Origin: a bacterium
GTDB taxonomy: Bacteria > Verrucomicrobiota > Verrucomicrobiia > Limisphaerales > J093
DNA: 6,555 nucleotides
Direction: 5' to 3'
Assembly (NCBI GenBank): GCA_021784265.1
Contig: JAJXTA010000166.1
Coordinates: 1-6,555, forward strand
Positions within the stretch are counted from its first letter, which is position 1; every line of letters starts with the position of its first letter. A program made the translations under genes and the position numbers. A model generated the notes under the pieces. It had not been told where the DNA came from, did not search any database, and was given only the letters and a program-made list of their open reading frames with translations. Shown here in pieces: positions 6,148 to 6,555 of the stretch.

Positions 6148-6555
6148 ATGTTGAAAGCCCTTTTGGCCTGGTACGCGGAGTCGTTGTCGGCCGGCGGCTA
6201 CCCGTTGATCGTTCTGCTGATGGCGATCGAGAGCTCGGTGCTCCCGTTGCCCAGCGAGCTGGTGATCCCGCCGGCGGCGATCCTGGCCCAGCAGCAGGGG
6301 CGGCTGAGTCTGGTGGGGATCGTGGCAGCGGGGGCCCTGGGCTCCTGGCTGGGCGCCACCGTCATGTATTGGGCCGCGCGCCTGGCTGGCCGGCCCTTGG
6401 TGTTGCGCTACGGACCGTACTTCCTGATCTCCCCGGCGAAAGTGCGGGCGGCGGAGGTCTGGGCGGGTCGGTTTGGTTCCGCCGGGGTTTTCGTCTCTCG
6501 CCTGTTGCCGGTCGTCCGGCATTTGATCGGTCTGCCGGCGGGCATCGTGCGGATG
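6148..6555 (+). CDS. DedA-family (VTT domain) membrane protein, 5' part
   Basis: The first 136 codons of an inner-membrane protein that continues beyond the window; complete family members are usually about 200-220 residues. The DedA/VTT (SNARE-associated) signature is plain: E28-S-S-V-L-P-L-P-S-E37 in the re-entrant region; a hydrophobic helix at about 53-78 (LSLVGIVAAGALGSWLGATVMYWAA) followed by GRPLVLRYGPYFLIS; and the strongly diagnostic FVSRLLPVVRHLIGLPAG at 115-132, ending at M136. R118 and R124 are six residues apart, matching the paired essential arginines known from E. coli YqjA and YghB. Family members take part in membrane homeostasis; several are implicated in recycling lipid carriers such as undecaprenyl phosphate or in proton-dependent transport. 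The exact substrate cannot be read here. The ATG at 6148 gives a normal N-terminus (MLKALLAWYAESLSAGGY). It looks unrelated to the pump operon, being separated from it by the broken gene. Confidence 0.93.
   Translation, partial: MLKALLAWYAESLSAGGYPLIVLLMAIESSVLPLPSELVIPPAAILAQQQGRLSLVGIVAAGALGSWLGATVMYWAARLAGRPLVLRYGPYFLISPAKVRAAEVWAGRFGSAGVFVSRLLPVVRHLIGLPAGIVRM

Noticed and set aside
6127..6522. - strand frame of 131 codons opposite the DedA gene
   Set aside because: It is antisense to a sequence with diagnostic DedA motifs and has low-quality Arg/Gln/Pro-rich composition.

Overview
The window is a GC-rich stretch of bacterial chromosome read almost entirely on the + strand. Bases 1-5359 carry a tightly packed operon of complex I / Mrp-type ion-pumping membrane subunits. 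In order these are the 3' end of an MrpD/NuoN-like antiporter subunit, an 87-aa two-helix membrane protein, a 593-aa NuoL/MrpA-like subunit with a NuoL-style C-terminal arm, NuoM and NuoN. The first three overlap by 4 and 8 bases. NuoM follows after 18 bases and NuoN after 57. The ion-pathway Glu/Lys/His residues are recognisable in all three complete pump subunits, so they look functional. No electron-input or quinone-site subunit (NuoB/C/D/E/F/G/H/I, hydrogenase-like) is in view; any such genes would lie upstream of base 1.

Bases 5360-6094 hold no intact gene. Reading across frames shows the decayed C-terminal part of a secreted protein. A segment reading like a beta-propeller sugar-dehydrogenase strand (frame of base 5360) is followed by a second segment one frame away, interrupted by TAG at 5841, and then by a return to the first frame at about 6032. 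The final residues, ending in the pattern TDPAA...RRFYRA, resemble the C-terminal tails common in secreted proteins of Verrucomicrobiota such as Pedosphaera and other Limisphaerales. That tail is the main clue to the host: probably an uncultured verrucomicrobium. This is inferred from recalled family patterns, without a search.

Bases 6148-6555 encode the start of a DedA/VTT-domain membrane protein that runs off the right edge.

If assembled, the operon products would form a membrane arm with four antiporter-like subunits in a row (D-like, L-like, M, N). This exceeds the three of canonical complex I and suggests either a complex I-like enzyme with an added pump or a hybrid Mrp/Nuo cation-translocating complex. 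I see no CRISPR array, tRNA, rRNA, insertion sequence or phage gene. The points most worth checking are the composition of the pump complex and the broken gene after nuoN.
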